64,000 nucleotides of DNA from Streptomyces sp. 840.1 (GTDB lineage Bacteria; Actinomycetota; Actinomycetes; Streptomycetales; Streptomycetaceae): assembly GCF_003751445.1 (NCBI RefSeq), contig NZ_RJUU01000001.1, positions 2,113,001 through 2,177,000 on the forward strand. The letters are read 5' to 3'. Each line of letters starts with the position of its first letter. Position 1 is the first letter of the stretch. Shown piece after piece: positions 8,299-17,552 of the stretch. The translations under genes were made by a program, and so were the position numbers. A model generated the notes under the pieces. That model had not been told where the DNA came from and did not search any database. It saw nothing but the letters and a program-made list of their open reading frames with translations.

Positions 8299-8587
8299 GG
8301 GAGACCCTCCTGAGTGCGCCTGATGGCGCGGGAAAGCTGGACTGGATGCGTGCAAGAGCGTGGAAACACCGCCGGCAGGGACGGTCCTGGAAGAAGTCGC
8401 AGAAGCGGTGGCCGACCGCGTTCTCGATGTGATCGAGCCTATGACCGGGACAACCGCGTCGTCCTCGCGCTCCAGGACGACTGGCGCGTCGAACCACAGG
8501 CAGAGGCTCTCCAACCCAGGTAAGAGGCCGTCATCCGCCTCCAGCCGGAGGCGGGCCCCGCGCCTGCGGTCATAGCCTTGATCCGAC

Positions 8588-10966
8588 ATGAACCGAACCG
8601 ACGACCGGCTGCTTCCGGTCCTGCTGCTCTGCGCCCAGGCCGTGGTGTGGCCCGGGGCGCCGCTGCTGCGCGGAGACGTGCCGCCCGCGTCCGCTCTTCT
8701 CGCGGCGGCCATGGTCGCCGGTGTGGTGACGGCCGCGCTCGTCCTGCGGCGTAGCCGCCCGGTGGTCACCCCGGTCGTCGTCGCCGCCGCCTGCGCGCTG
8801 GGCGCCGGGCCGCTGCCCGCCGGGGCGACGGCGGTGCTCGGGACCGCGGGTGTCGCGCTGGCACTGTTCACCGTGGCGACCGGAACCGACGCCTTCACCG
8901 CCGTGACGTGCGTCGTGGCGCTTGCCGCCTGGCAGCTCCTGCAGGGGATCAGCCTGCACGGACTCAGCGACCGTAACGGGCTGGACGTCGTCCTGACCGC
9001 CCTGCTGTACGCCGCCGTGTGCGGCGCCGGGCTGCTCGTGCGGCGAACCCATCGCGCACGGCGGGCGGCCGAACAGCTACTGAAACGGGCCGAGTTCGAG
9101 CGCCATCGGCTTCCCTCGGCCGAGCAGCGCCGCATGGAGCGGGAGCTGCACGACGTGAGCGCCCACCATCTGACAGCCGTGGTGGTCACGGCGGGGGCGG
9201 CCCTCGGGTTGCGCGACCGCCGTCCCGAGCTCGCCGGGCAGGCACTGGAGTTCGCGGTCGAGACCGGCAGCGAGGTCACCCGCGCACTCGGTGCGGTACG
9301 AGCGCCGTCCCCTTCCCACGGGAGTGCGCCGTCGCCGCAGGAGCGGCTCCTGGACCTGGTCGCGGGGTTCCGGCGCCTGGACCAGCAGGTGGACTGCGAG
9401 ATCGCCCCGCTGCCGGAAGGCGCCGTCGCGGACGCGGCGTACGGCATCGTGCGCGAGGCCCTGACCAACGTGGCCCGGTATGCCCCCGGCGCGCAGACGA
9501 GGGTGCTGTGCCGGTACGGCGACACCCGCACCGACGTCGTCGTCACGAGCACGCGTTCGCCGGCCGGTGCGGTGGCGCACGGTGCGGGACTCGGCAGCGG
9601 CCGCGGGCAGGGATTCCTGCGCTCCCGCGCCCGGGAAGCGGGCGGCACGGTGCACAGCGGCCCGACGGCCGACGGCGGTTGGGAGGTCAGGGCGGAACTG
9701 CCGGGCCGGACGGCCACGACGGCGGAGCCGTCCGCGCCGAGGTCCTACCGCGTGGCACAGGTGGTGGCGGCGATGGCCCTGGTCACGCAGCCGCTGCTCC
9801 CCACCCTGGTCATCCGGTCCCAGGACGCGTCGAGCGGCACGCCGTCCGCGGGTGTCCTCTTCGCGCTGCTCGCTGCGGGCCAGGCGATGGCCCTGCTGTG
9901 GCTGGGGAGGGCTCCGCGGACGGTGTACGGGACGCTGCTGGGGCTGGCCCTGTTGTGGCCGGTGGCGATGGCGGCGGGGAACTACGGGGGCCCGGTCCTG
10001 CTCCCTCCCGCGTTGAGCCTGCTGGTCACGAGCGTGGCCCTCGCGATGGAACCGACCCGGATCGCAACGCCCCGCAAGGGGCGCGGAGCCGTACCGAAAC
10101 CCCGCCCCGCCCCGATGCGGGTCCCCCATGAGTACGGGGGCGACGAGCCCCCACCGGCCCGCGGCCACGTCACGGCCACTCTCCTCACGGTGCTGGTGCA
10201 CGCCGCGGCCGCCACCGCCGCAGTTCTGCACCGGGGTACGGCCGCTCCCGTCTGGACGGTCGTCGCGGGGACCGCGGTGGGCGCGGCCCTCACGGGCACC
10301 GCGGCTCACCTCACCGGACGCCGCCGCGCCCGGTGCCGGCGCCACGACCGCCGCGCCCACGACGAACGCGTCGCCGCCTGGACCGAGGAGGCCGTCCGCG
10401 ACGCATGGACAGAACGCCGCCGGATCGCCGCCGGTCTGGAAACGACGGTACTGGCCCGCACCGCCGACATGGTCACCGATGCGGAGGCGGGCCGGCTCGA
10501 CGCGACAGCGACCCGCGCCCGCGAGGCCCTGTCCGCGATGCGCGCCCTGCTCGACACCGTCCGGGACGGCGAGACAGCGCCCGGACTGCGGCCGCAGCCC
10601 ACCCTCCAGGCGCTCGACCTCCTCGCCCACCAACTCCGTGCCACCGGACGCGACATCGAGATACGGCTCACCGACCGGGTACCCGAACGACTGCCCATCG
10701 CCGTCGACCTGGCCGCCTACCGCGCCGCCGAGACAGTGCTGACGGCCGGCGGCGAGGAGCCCGCGACGCTCGAAGTCGATGTGGAGAGCGATACGCTGAC
10801 GCTCACGGCCACGGGGGTGCCCCGGGCCGCCGGCTCCGCCGTACGGGAACGGCTGACCACGCGGATCGCGGCGGTCGGCGGCACCCTGACCACCGGCCCG
10901 TGGGGGACGGTCCGCCTCCGGCTGCCACTCGCCGTTGTGCAGGACAACGAGGAGAGAAGCCGATGA
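8588..10966 (+). CDS. Tandem-duplicated NarL/DesK-type histidine kinase, second half degenerate
   Basis: The 792-residue protein contains two kinase modules. Module one has four or five membrane helices (residues 1-155), a HisKA_3 helix with the phospho-acceptor in RELHDVSAHHLTAV (near residue 187), and an ATPase domain with N-box REALTNVARYA and GLGSGRGQGFL. Module two repeats the plan: helices at about 385-475 and 525-565, a dimerisation helix RRRIAAGLETTVLART with no His at the expected place, and an ATPase-like domain (DLAAYRAAETVL) without a clear N-box or glycine loop. It overlaps the response regulator start by 4 bp (ATGA). Most kinases of this class have about 400 residues. Confidence 0.88.
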   Translation: MNRTDDRLLPVLLLCAQAVVWPGAPLLRGDVPPASALLAAAMVAGVVTAALVLRRSRPVVTPVVVAAACALGAGPLPAGATAVLGTAGVALALFTVATGTDAFTAVTCVVALAAWQLLQGISLHGLSDRNGLDVVLTALLYAAVCGAGLLVRRTHRARRAAEQLLKRAEFERHRLPSAEQRRMERELHDVSAHHLTAVVVTAGAALGLRDRRPELAGQALEFAVETGSEVTRALGAVRAPSPSHGSAPSPQERLLDLVAGFRRLDQQVDCEIAPLPEGAVADAAYGIVREALTNVARYAPGAQTRVLCRYGDTRTDVVVTSTRSPAGAVAHGAGLGSGRGQGFLRSRAREAGGTVHSGPTADGGWEVRAELPGRTATTAEPSAPRSYRVAQVVAAMALVTQPLLPTLVIRSQDASSGTPSAGVLFALLAAGQAMALLWLGRAPRTVYGTLLGLALLWPVAMAAGNYGGPVLLPPALSLLVTSVALAMEPTRIATPRKGRGAVPKPRPAPMRVPHEYGGDEPPPARGHVTATLLTVLVHAAAATAAVLHRGTAAPVWTVVAGTAVGAALTGTAAHLTGRRRARCRRHDRRAHDERVAAWTEEAVRDAWTERRRIAAGLETTVLARTADMVTDAEAGRLDATATRAREALSAMRALLDTVRDGETAPGLRPQPTLQALDLLAHQLRATGRDIEIRLTDRVPERLPIAVDLAAYRAAETVLTAGGEEPATLEVDVESDTLTLTATGVPRAAGSAVRERLTTRIAAVGGTLTTGPWGTVRLRLPLAVVQDNEERSR

Positions 10967-11643
10967 GCCTCAACGTGCTGGTCGCCGACGACCAGGGCAT
11001 CGTGCGGGCGGGGTTCGCCGCCGTGATCGACGCCGAGGAGGACATGACGGTCGTCGGCGAGGCCGCCGACGGCGCGGCCGCGGTGCGACTGGCCGAAGAG
11101 CTGGCCCCCGACGTGGTCGTCATGGACGTACGCATGCCGGAACTGGACGGCATCGCCGCCACCCGCATCATCACCGGACCGGAGAACGCGCCCCGCGTTC
11201 TCGTTCTGACCACCTTCGACCTCGACGCGTATGTCCTGGAGGCGCTGCGCGCCGGGGCGTCGGGTTTCCTCCTCAAGGACGTACACGCTTCGCAACTGCT
11301 GGAGGGTATAAGGCAGGTGGCGGCAGGCGAGAGTGTGCTGGCCCCCTCCGCGACCCGCCGCCTCATCGGCCACTTCGCAGCCGGGCCGCCCGCCGCGGTC
11401 CCGGCCGGGAGCTACCCCGCACTGGACAGCCTGACCGGCAGCCAGCGGGGCGTCCTCGCTCTGGTCGCGGCCGGACTCACCAACGCGGAGATCGCCGGCC
11501 GGCTCGGCATCACCGTGGGCACCGTGAAGTCCCACGTGAACGCGCTGCTCCGCAAGCTCGGCCTGCGTGACCGCGTGCAGGCGACGATCCTCGCGTACGA
11601 CCTCGGCCTCGCCCGCCCGAACCCGCCCGGCACCCACCTCTGA
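10963..11643 (+). CDS. NarL/LuxR-type response regulator
   Basis: The receiver domain (residues 1-120) has the acidic pair in VLVADDQGIVRAGF, phospho-acceptor Asp in VVVMDVRMPELDG, Thr in VLVLTTFD and Lys in FLLKDV. The LuxR-type DNA-binding domain at about 157-217 reads LTGSQRGVLALVAAGLTNAE and then LGITVGTVKSHVNALLRKL. It is translationally coupled to the double kinase and is its obvious partner. Confidence 0.95.
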   Translation: MSLNVLVADDQGIVRAGFAAVIDAEEDMTVVGEAADGAAAVRLAEELAPDVVVMDVRMPELDGIAATRIITGPENAPRVLVLTTFDLDAYVLEALRAGASGFLLKDVHASQLLEGIRQVAAGESVLAPSATRRLIGHFAAGPPAAVPAGSYPALDSLTGSQRGVLALVAAGLTNAEIAGRLGITVGTVKSHVNALLRKLGLRDRVQATILAYDLGLARPNPPGTHL

Positions 11644-11672
11644 CCACCGAGGCGTACCAAGGAGCTGATCCC

Positions 11673-11990
11673 ATGACCGATACCGATACCGGCCGGTCCG
11701 TCCCGCGCCGGCTGCGCGACCGCGTCGGCGTCGTCGGCCTCGTCTACCTCGGTCTCTGTGCCGTCCTGCTCGTGTGGGCCCTGGTGGTGACCGCCATGGA
11801 CAGCTCGGACGAGTCCATGGCCGGTGTCATCCCGGTTCTCGCCAGCGCCCCCGCCAGCCTCGTGTTCCTCGTGCTGCCGGACAACAACGCCATGTTCATC
11901 ACCGCCATCGCCCTCGGGGCGGCGGCGAACGCGGCGATCATCGGCTGGTGCACCCGCGCACTGCGTCGCGGCGGTCGCACGGACCGGTAG
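11673..11990 (+). CDS. Small three-helix membrane protein
   Basis: A 105-residue hydrophobic protein with helices at about 17-40 (VGLVYLGLCAVLLVWALVVT), 50-70 and 75-97, a short acidic loop SSDESM and a basic end RRGGRTDR. It starts 29 bp after the response regulator stop with AAGGAG upstream, so it belongs to the two-component operon and may be an output or accessory of that system. It looks like a small-membrane-protein family seen in many Streptomyces (possibly the SCO4225 type; that name is from memory). Confidence 0.75.
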   Translation: MTDTDTGRSVPRRLRDRVGVVGLVYLGLCAVLLVWALVVTAMDSSDESMAGVIPVLASAPASLVFLVLPDNNAMFITAIALGAAANAAIIGWCTRALRRGGRTDR

Positions 11991-11998
11991 TGCTTGAT

Positions 11999-12772
11999 TC
12001 AGGCCGGGCTCGCGCCGCGTGCGCGCATCGCCTCGATGCCGGCGATCAGCAGGTCGAGGGCGAAGGTGAAGTCCCGCTCGCGCATCTCCTCCACGGTGTC
12101 CCCGCCGCGCGCCTCGATCAGGCTCTGCGAGGCCGCCATCAGCTCCTTCAGCTGCGGCTGGGTGCGGATCGTGCCCAGCGCCTGCCGGTAGAACTCGTCC
12201 TGGCTGAGTCCCGCGTCCGCCGAGCGCTGCACGACGTGGCCCTCGATGGTGCCGAATCCGTACACGAACTGGAAGACCGCCGACATCGCGCCCGTCTGAT
12301 GCCTGAGCGGCAGCCCGGTGGCGCGGACGGCGTCCTGCATGGCGTACGAGAAGAGCAGCGAGTGCGGGCCGATGTTCAGGTAGTTCCCGGCCAGCGCGGA
12401 GGCCCAGGTGTGCCGGACGAGCATGCTCCGGTAGCTGGTGGCCAGTTCGCGCAGCCGCTCACGCCAGTCGGCTTCTGCGGGCGGGGGCGCGATCTCGGCG
12501 AAGACCGAGTCCAGGGCCAGTTCCAGCAGGTCGTCCTTGGTGTCCACGTACCAGTAGAGGGACATCGCCGTCACGTTCAGCTCGGCGGCGAGGCGGCGCA
12601 TGGAGAATTTGGCGAGGCCCTCGGCGTCCAGCAGCCGGACCGACGCCGCCGTGATCCTCTCCCGGTCGAGACCGTCCGGCTGGTCGGCCTTCCGGCTGCG
12701 CGTCGGTGACCTGCCGTCGAGCCACACACTGGTCCTGGCAGGGTTCTTCACGCGATCGGCCGCGGACACCAT
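11999..12772 (-). CDS. TetR-family regulator of the adjacent efflux gene
   Basis: A 257-residue TetR-type repressor. The helix-turn-helix is at about residues 41-80 (LDRERITAASVRLLDAEG, FSMRRLAAELNVTAMSLYWY), followed by VDTKDDLLEL, the usual first helix of the ligand domain. The C-terminal part resembles the tetracycline-repressor-like C domain. I start at the ATG with GAGGGAG upstream; a longer frame adds 30 unlikely residues. It lies downstream of the MFS gene on the same strand. A perfect 14-bp dyad in the MFS promoter is its likely operator. Confidence 0.9.
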   Translation of the reverse strand: MVSAADRVKNPARTSVWLDGRSPTRSRKADQPDGLDRERITAASVRLLDAEGLAKFSMRRLAAELNVTAMSLYWYVDTKDDLLELALDSVFAEIAPPPAEADWRERLRELATSYRSMLVRHTWASALAGNYLNIGPHSLLFSYAMQDAVRATGLPLRHQTGAMSAVFQFVYGFGTIEGHVVQRSADAGLSQDEFYRQALGTIRTQPQLKELMAASQSLIEARGGDTVEEMRERDFTFALDLLIAGIEAMRARGASPA

Positions 12773-12876
12773 GGCGCACTCCCTCGTCTCGCCGGCGGGA
12801 CGAACCGGATACGTACTCCATGCCCACTCCGTGCCCAAAAACCGGAGTCGTACGGTCCGCAACGTCCCGCCCGATG

Positions 12877-14400
12877 CTATGCCGCTGCCGCGGCCGGGTC
12901 AGCCCGAGCCGATTCTCCTCGCTCCGCACGGCGCAGCAGCACCGCGGCCAGCACTCCGCCCGCCAGCACCGCCACCGCGCCGGTCAGCTGGCTCGCCTCA
13001 AGACCCGAGGCGAAGGCGTCCGTGATGCGCTGCCGCTCCCCCGCCCCGCTCGCCGCGGCCAGTGCCGCGGGCAGCGAGGCCGCCCCCACGGCCGTCGGGA
13101 CGAGCGTGGAGAAACGGGAGTTGAGCACCGCGCCGAGCACCGCGACCCCGAGGCCGTTGCCGCATTCGGCGAGGGTGCCGTTGACGCCGGCGCCGACGCC
13201 CGCCCTCGCAGGCGGGATCGCGCTCATGATCGCGTTGGCCATGGCGGGCGCGGCGAGCGAGATGCCCGCGCCCATCACGACCAGGCCGAGCAGCATGCCC
13301 CCGTACCCGCTGCCGCCGAGCAGCGCGATCGAGGCCAGGCCTGCGGCGAGCAGGCCCATGCCGGAGGCGATGGTGACGGGCGTGCCGAGCCTGGGCAGCA
13401 GCCGGGCGCCCAGCCCGGCGAGGTTGAGCACGATGACGCTCACCGCCAGCGGAGCCGTCCGCAGACCGGTCTCCAGCGGGCCGTAGCCGAGGACGAACTG
13501 GAGCTGCTGGGTGAGCAGGAAGAGCGAGCCGCCCATCCCGAACGCGACCAGGATCGCGCCCGCGACCGCGCCGACGAACCGCTGGTTCCGGAAGAAGTGC
13601 ATGTCCAGCATGGGGTAGGGGATGTGCAGCTCCCACAGCACGAATCCGGTGAGGACGGCGACCCCGGTGAACGCGGTCAGCAGCACCTGGCCGGAGGTCC
13701 AGCCGTGCCCGGGTCCGGAGATGATCGCGTACACGACCGAGGCCATGCCGATGGTGGAGAGCAGCGCGCCGAGCAGGTCCGGGCGGTCCCCGGTGCGGCT
13801 CTTGGACTCCGGCACCAGCCGCGCCACGGCCACCAGGCCGAGGAGTGCGACCGGGATGTTGACCAGGAAGATCGCGCCCCACCAGAAGTGGTCGAGCATG
13901 ACCCCGCCGATCAGCGGGCCGACGGCGAAGCCGAGCGAACCGACGGTCGACCAGACGCCGATCGCCTTCACCCGCTCGGTGTCGTCGAAGATCTGGACGA
14001 CGACGGCCAGCGTCGTGGTCATCAGCAGGGCGCCGCCGATGCCCATGCCGGCCCGTGCGGCGATCAGCTGCGCGGAGGTCTGGGCGAGCCCGGCCACCAG
14101 CGAGCCGACGCCGAAGAGGGCGAGCCCGGCGAGCAGCATCTTCTTGCGGCCGTAGCGGTCGGCCGAGCTGCCGGCGGTCAGCAGCAGACCCGACTGGACG
14201 AGCGAGTAGGCGTTGATCATCCACTGCACGTCGGCGGTGGAGGCGTCCAGTTCCCGGGTGAGGGAGGGGATCGCGATGTTGAGGACGGTGTTGTCGAGCA
14301 CCACGGTGAGCTGGGCGAGGCAGATGACACCGAGGATCAGCCAGCGCTGCGGATGGCTCGTCTGCGTGAGGGGGTTCTGCTCGGCGGCGGACGCCGTCAT
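12877..14400 (-). CDS. DHA2-family MFS multidrug exporter
   Basis: A 507-residue 14-helix transporter. Signatures are LDNTVLNIAIPSL in helix 1, the loop 2-3 motif SSADRYGRKKM, and the antiporter motif around LGFAVGPLIGGVM in helix 5. Members such as QacA, EmrB and actinorhodin- or tetracenomycin-type pumps export hydrophobic drugs by proton exchange. An upstream in-frame ATG at 14424 lies 6 bp from the operator and has no ribosome binding site, whereas the ATG at 14400 has GGAG seven bases upstream, so I use the latter. It is probably co-transcribed with the downstream TetR gene. Confidence 0.92.
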   Translation of the reverse strand: MTASAAEQNPLTQTSHPQRWLILGVICLAQLTVVLDNTVLNIAIPSLTRELDASTADVQWMINAYSLVQSGLLLTAGSSADRYGRKKMLLAGLALFGVGSLVAGLAQTSAQLIAARAGMGIGGALLMTTTLAVVVQIFDDTERVKAIGVWSTVGSLGFAVGPLIGGVMLDHFWWGAIFLVNIPVALLGLVAVARLVPESKSRTGDRPDLLGALLSTIGMASVVYAIISGPGHGWTSGQVLLTAFTGVAVLTGFVLWELHIPYPMLDMHFFRNQRFVGAVAGAILVAFGMGGSLFLLTQQLQFVLGYGPLETGLRTAPLAVSVIVLNLAGLGARLLPRLGTPVTIASGMGLLAAGLASIALLGGSGYGGMLLGLVVMGAGISLAAPAMANAIMSAIPPARAGVGAGVNGTLAECGNGLGVAVLGAVLNSRFSTLVPTAVGAASLPAALAAASGAGERQRITDAFASGLEASQLTGAVAVLAGGVLAAVLLRRAERGESARADPAAAAA

Positions 14401-14430
14401 TCGGACTCCCGGGCGTTCGGTCATGAGGCC

Positions 14431-14468
14431 CTATACGGTGTACAGGGAAACTGTTGTACACCGTATAG
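14431..14468. promoter_or_regulatory. Perfect 14-bp inverted repeat, likely TetR operator
   Basis: CTATACGGTGTACA (14431-14444) and its exact reverse complement TGTACACCGTATAG (14455-14468) flank a 10-bp spacer. It sits between the divergent MFS and phosphatase genes, 31 bp before the chosen MFS start, where repressor binding would cover the promoter. Confidence 0.75.
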
Positions 14469-14543
14469 CCAGCTCTTCGCGGCCTACAACCGACTTTCCC
14501 GCGGTACGGTGCCGATCGCTGATCCGACAAGGGCTGGAGTGGT

Positions 14544-15407
14544 ATGTCACTGCGTCGCCGTACGGTGGAAGTCCTGGTTGCCGCAGGCCTGTTGGGGGCG
14601 GCACTCGCGCCTCCGGCGACGGCTGCGGGGCACGGGCCGCAGGGGTCGGTACCCCTGCGTGTGGCCACGTACAACATCCATGCGGGTGCGGGCATGGACA
14701 ACGTATTCGACCTCGACCGGCAGGTGGCGGAGCTCCGCTCGCTGCACGCGGACGTCATCGGGCTGCAGGAGGTCGACGTCCACTGGGGCGCGCGCAGCGA
14801 GTGGCGGGATCTGGCGGGCGAGCTGGGCCGGCGGCTCGGCATGCGGGTCTCGTTCGCCCCGATCTACAGCCTCGATCCGGCCACGCCGGGCGCGCCGCGC
14901 CGCGAGTTCGGGGTCGCGGTGCTGTCCCGGTACCGCGTGGTCGGCGCCGAGAACCACGACATCACCCGGCTCTCCACCCAGGACCCGAACCCGGTCCCGG
15001 CCCCCGGACCCGGCTTCGGTGAGGTGGTGCTGCGGGTGAAGGGGCTGCCCGTGCACGTCTACGCCACGCACCTGGACTACCGCGGCGACCCGTCCGTCCG
15101 GATCGCCCAGGTGGCCGACACCCGCGGGATCATGGCCGAGGACCGGAGGCAGGAGCGGGGCCCGGTGCGGCAGATCCTGCTCGGCGACTTCAACGCGGCC
15201 CCGGCCGCTCCGGAGCTGGCCCCGCTGTGGGAGGAGCTGACGGACGTCGAACCGGGCGGGCCCACCTTCCCGGCGCAGGACCCGGTGCAGCGGATCGACT
15301 ACGTGGCGGTGTCGAAGGACACCGTGCGGGTACGCGGCGCGGCGGTGGCCGGGACTCTCGCCTCGGACCACCGCCCCGTCGTCGCGGACCTGTTGCTGCG
15401 GCGCTGA
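14544..15407 (+). CDS. Secreted endonuclease/exonuclease/phosphatase-family hydrolase
   Basis: A 287-residue protein with a signal peptide (RRRTVEVLVAAGLLGAALAP, cleavage near PATAAG). The metal-dependent EEP fold motifs are all present: RVATYNIHAG, GLQEVDVHW (metal Glu), THLDYRGD, LLGDFNAAP (Asp/Asn), RIDYVAVS and SDHRPVVADL (catalytic His). The family includes DNases, sphingomyelinases and inositol phosphatases acting outside the cell; the substrate is not resolvable. GGAG lies upstream of the ATG. It ends 3 bp before the convergent glycosyltransferase gene. Confidence 0.9.
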   Translation: MSLRRRTVEVLVAAGLLGAALAPPATAAGHGPQGSVPLRVATYNIHAGAGMDNVFDLDRQVAELRSLHADVIGLQEVDVHWGARSEWRDLAGELGRRLGMRVSFAPIYSLDPATPGAPRREFGVAVLSRYRVVGAENHDITRLSTQDPNPVPAPGPGFGEVVLRVKGLPVHVYATHLDYRGDPSVRIAQVADTRGIMAEDRRQERGPVRQILLGDFNAAPAAPELAPLWEELTDVEPGGPTFPAQDPVQRIDYVAVSKDTVRVRGAAVAGTLASDHRPVVADLLLRR

Positions 15408-15410
15408 GTC

Positions 15411-17552
15411 TCAGCCGCTCGTCTGCCGGGTCAGGTCGTAGAAGGTGGCGCTGCCCGCGGTGACCTTCTCGAAGTTGGCCGCCACCCAGGCGGAGATCTT
15501 CGACGAGGTACCGCTGTTGCCGCCCATGCCGCCTCCCTCTCCGCCGGAGATGAAGTAGTGGATGCGGCCGTCCTCGACGTACTTCTTGAACTGGGAGAGC
15601 GTCGGGGACGGGTCGCTGCCGTTGAAGCCGCCGATCGCCATCACCGGGTCACCGGTGGCGAGCTGGTAGCTGGCGGCGTTCTGCGAGCCGATGGCCGCGG
15701 CGCTCCAGGTGTAGTCGTCGGCGTTCGCCGTCAGCAGTTTCTCGGCCGCCGCGTCGACGGTGGCGCCGTTGAGCAGTCCGCCCATGCCACCGCCGCCGCC
15801 CCGGAAGCGTTCCCCCGCGCCGGGCATACCGGTCATGCCACCGGGCTGCTGCCCCTGCTGCTGCCCTTGTCGGGAGGCGCCGGGCCCGCCCTGCTGCTGT
15901 CCCTGTCCCTGTCCCTGCTGTCCGCCGGTGGGCGGCAGCCCCATGCCCGCGCCCCGCTGGTTGCCGGTCGGGGGGCGCATGCCACCGCCCGGACCGCCGC
16001 GGCCGCCGCCACCGCCGAATCCGCCCATCCCGCCGCCCGACGGACCGGCCGTCACGATCGAGCCCTGGTGCCCGGTGTTCAGCGTGTTCAGGGTGTACGC
16101 GACCGGCCCGGCCAGTGACGCGGCGAAGCCGAGTCCCACGGCGACGAGAGCCAGTTGACGCCCCAGCCGGGCCGCGAGCACCAGGCCCACCGCCCCCACA
16201 AGGCCGGCGGCCAGGACCGCCTGGCGCAGCCACGGCAGGTAGTCCGGGGTCCGTCCCAGCAGCACGTACGCCCACCACGCCGTCACCGCCACCGTCAGCG
16301 CGAGCGCGGCCCCCGCCCACCAGCGGGAGCGCTCCTCCCACAGGACCGTGACGCCCATGCCGACCAGCGCCGCGATGTAGGGGACCAGGGCCACCGTGTA
16401 GTACTGGTGGAAGATCCCGGCCATGAAGCTGAACACGCCCGCCGTCATCAGCAGCGAGCTGCCCCAGGCGAGGAACGCCGCCCGGACCGCGTCCGTTCGC
16501 TTCGCCCGCCAGGTCAGCCACACACCCGCGACCAGCAGGATCAGCGCGGCGGGCAGCAGCCAGGAGATCTGGCTGCCGATCTCGGAGTTGAACATCCGGC
16601 CGATGCCGGTCTCGCCCCACTGACCGCCTGCCCCGCCGCCGGGGCCGCCCCCGCCGCCGACGCTGCCGGTCTCGTCGCCGTTGATCCGGCCGAGCCCGTT
16701 GTAGCCGAAGGTCAGCTCCAGGAACGAGTTGTTCTGCGAACCGCCGATGTACGGGCGTGAGGAGGCGGGCCACAGCTCGACGATCGCCACCCACCAGCCG
16801 CCCGCGACCAGCATCGCCAGCGCGGAGAGCCCCAGTTGGCCGAACCTCCGGCGTACGGAGACCGGCGCGAACACCGCGTACAGCACGGCCAGCGGCGGCA
16901 GGATCAGGAACGCCTGAAGGGTCTTGGACAGGAACGCCAGACCGACCGCGGCACCCGCCCACACCAGCCACTTGGTGCGGCCGTCCTCCATCGCGCGCAG
17001 CACGCAGTAGACGGTGACGGTCATCAGCAGCGCGAGCAGCGCGTCCGGGTTGTTGAAGCGGAACATCAGCGCGGCGACGGGCGTCAGCGCGAACACCGCC
17101 ATCGTGATCAGCCCGGCGGCCGCGCTGAAGCGGCGCCGCACGGAGGCGTACAGCACCCCGGCCGTCGCCGCGCCCATCAGCACCTGCGGGAACAGGATCG
17201 CCCAGGAGCTGAGGCCGAACACCCGCACCGACAGGGCCATCGGCCACAGGGTGGCCGGGGGCTTGTCGACGGTGATGGCGTTGGCCGAGTCCAGCGAGCC
17301 GAAGAAGAAGGCCTTCCAGCTCTGGCTGCCGGCCTGCGCGGCGGCGGAGTAGAAGGAGTTGGCGTAGCCGGAGGCGCTGAGGTTCCACAGGTAGGCCGCC
17401 GTGATGGCCAGCAGCATGCCGAGGAAGGCCGGCCGCGCCCACCCGGGGTCCTCGGGCCGCCCCCGCCACACGCGCTGCGGGAGTGAGCGGGCCGAGCGCG
17501 CGTGTCCGGTCGCGCCCCGGGGCGGTGCCGGGAGGTGGTCGAGCGTGGTCAT
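15411..17552 (-). CDS. GT39-type membrane glycosyltransferase (YkcB/ArnT-like)
   Basis: A 713-residue integral membrane protein with about 12 helices. The first extracytoplasmic loop holds ITVDKPPATLWP, where Asp serves as the acidic residue of this GT-C family. After the last helix a Gly/Gln-rich linker (residues about 510-590: QQGQGQGQQQGG type) leads to a small C-terminal domain (TVDAAAEKLLTANADDYTW, then GDPVMAIGGFNGSDP), a part also found in YkcB-type proteins. Such enzymes transfer sugars from polyprenyl-phosphate donors outside the membrane. Its start overlaps the stop of the GT2 gene by 4 bp, so the GT2 protein probably makes its lipid-linked sugar donor. Confidence 0.88.
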   Translation of the reverse strand: MTTLDHLPAPPRGATGHARSARSLPQRVWRGRPEDPGWARPAFLGMLLAITAAYLWNLSASGYANSFYSAAAQAGSQSWKAFFFGSLDSANAITVDKPPATLWPMALSVRVFGLSSWAILFPQVLMGAATAGVLYASVRRRFSAAAGLITMAVFALTPVAALMFRFNNPDALLALLMTVTVYCVLRAMEDGRTKWLVWAGAAVGLAFLSKTLQAFLILPPLAVLYAVFAPVSVRRRFGQLGLSALAMLVAGGWWVAIVELWPASSRPYIGGSQNNSFLELTFGYNGLGRINGDETGSVGGGGGPGGGAGGQWGETGIGRMFNSEIGSQISWLLPAALILLVAGVWLTWRAKRTDAVRAAFLAWGSSLLMTAGVFSFMAGIFHQYYTVALVPYIAALVGMGVTVLWEERSRWWAGAALALTVAVTAWWAYVLLGRTPDYLPWLRQAVLAAGLVGAVGLVLAARLGRQLALVAVGLGFAASLAGPVAYTLNTLNTGHQGSIVTAGPSGGGMGGFGGGGGRGGPGGGMRPPTGNQRGAGMGLPPTGGQQGQGQGQQQGGPGASRQGQQQGQQPGGMTGMPGAGERFRGGGGGMGGLLNGATVDAAAEKLLTANADDYTWSAAAIGSQNAASYQLATGDPVMAIGGFNGSDPSPTLSQFKKYVEDGRIHYFISGGEGGGMGGNSGTSSKISAWVAANFEKVTAGSATFYDLTRQTSG

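Noticed and set aside
12706..15039. Open frame of 777 codons on the plus strand opposite the TetR/MFS genes
   Set aside because: Antisense artefact; it crosses the TetR operator region and two genes with definite family motifs on the opposite strand.
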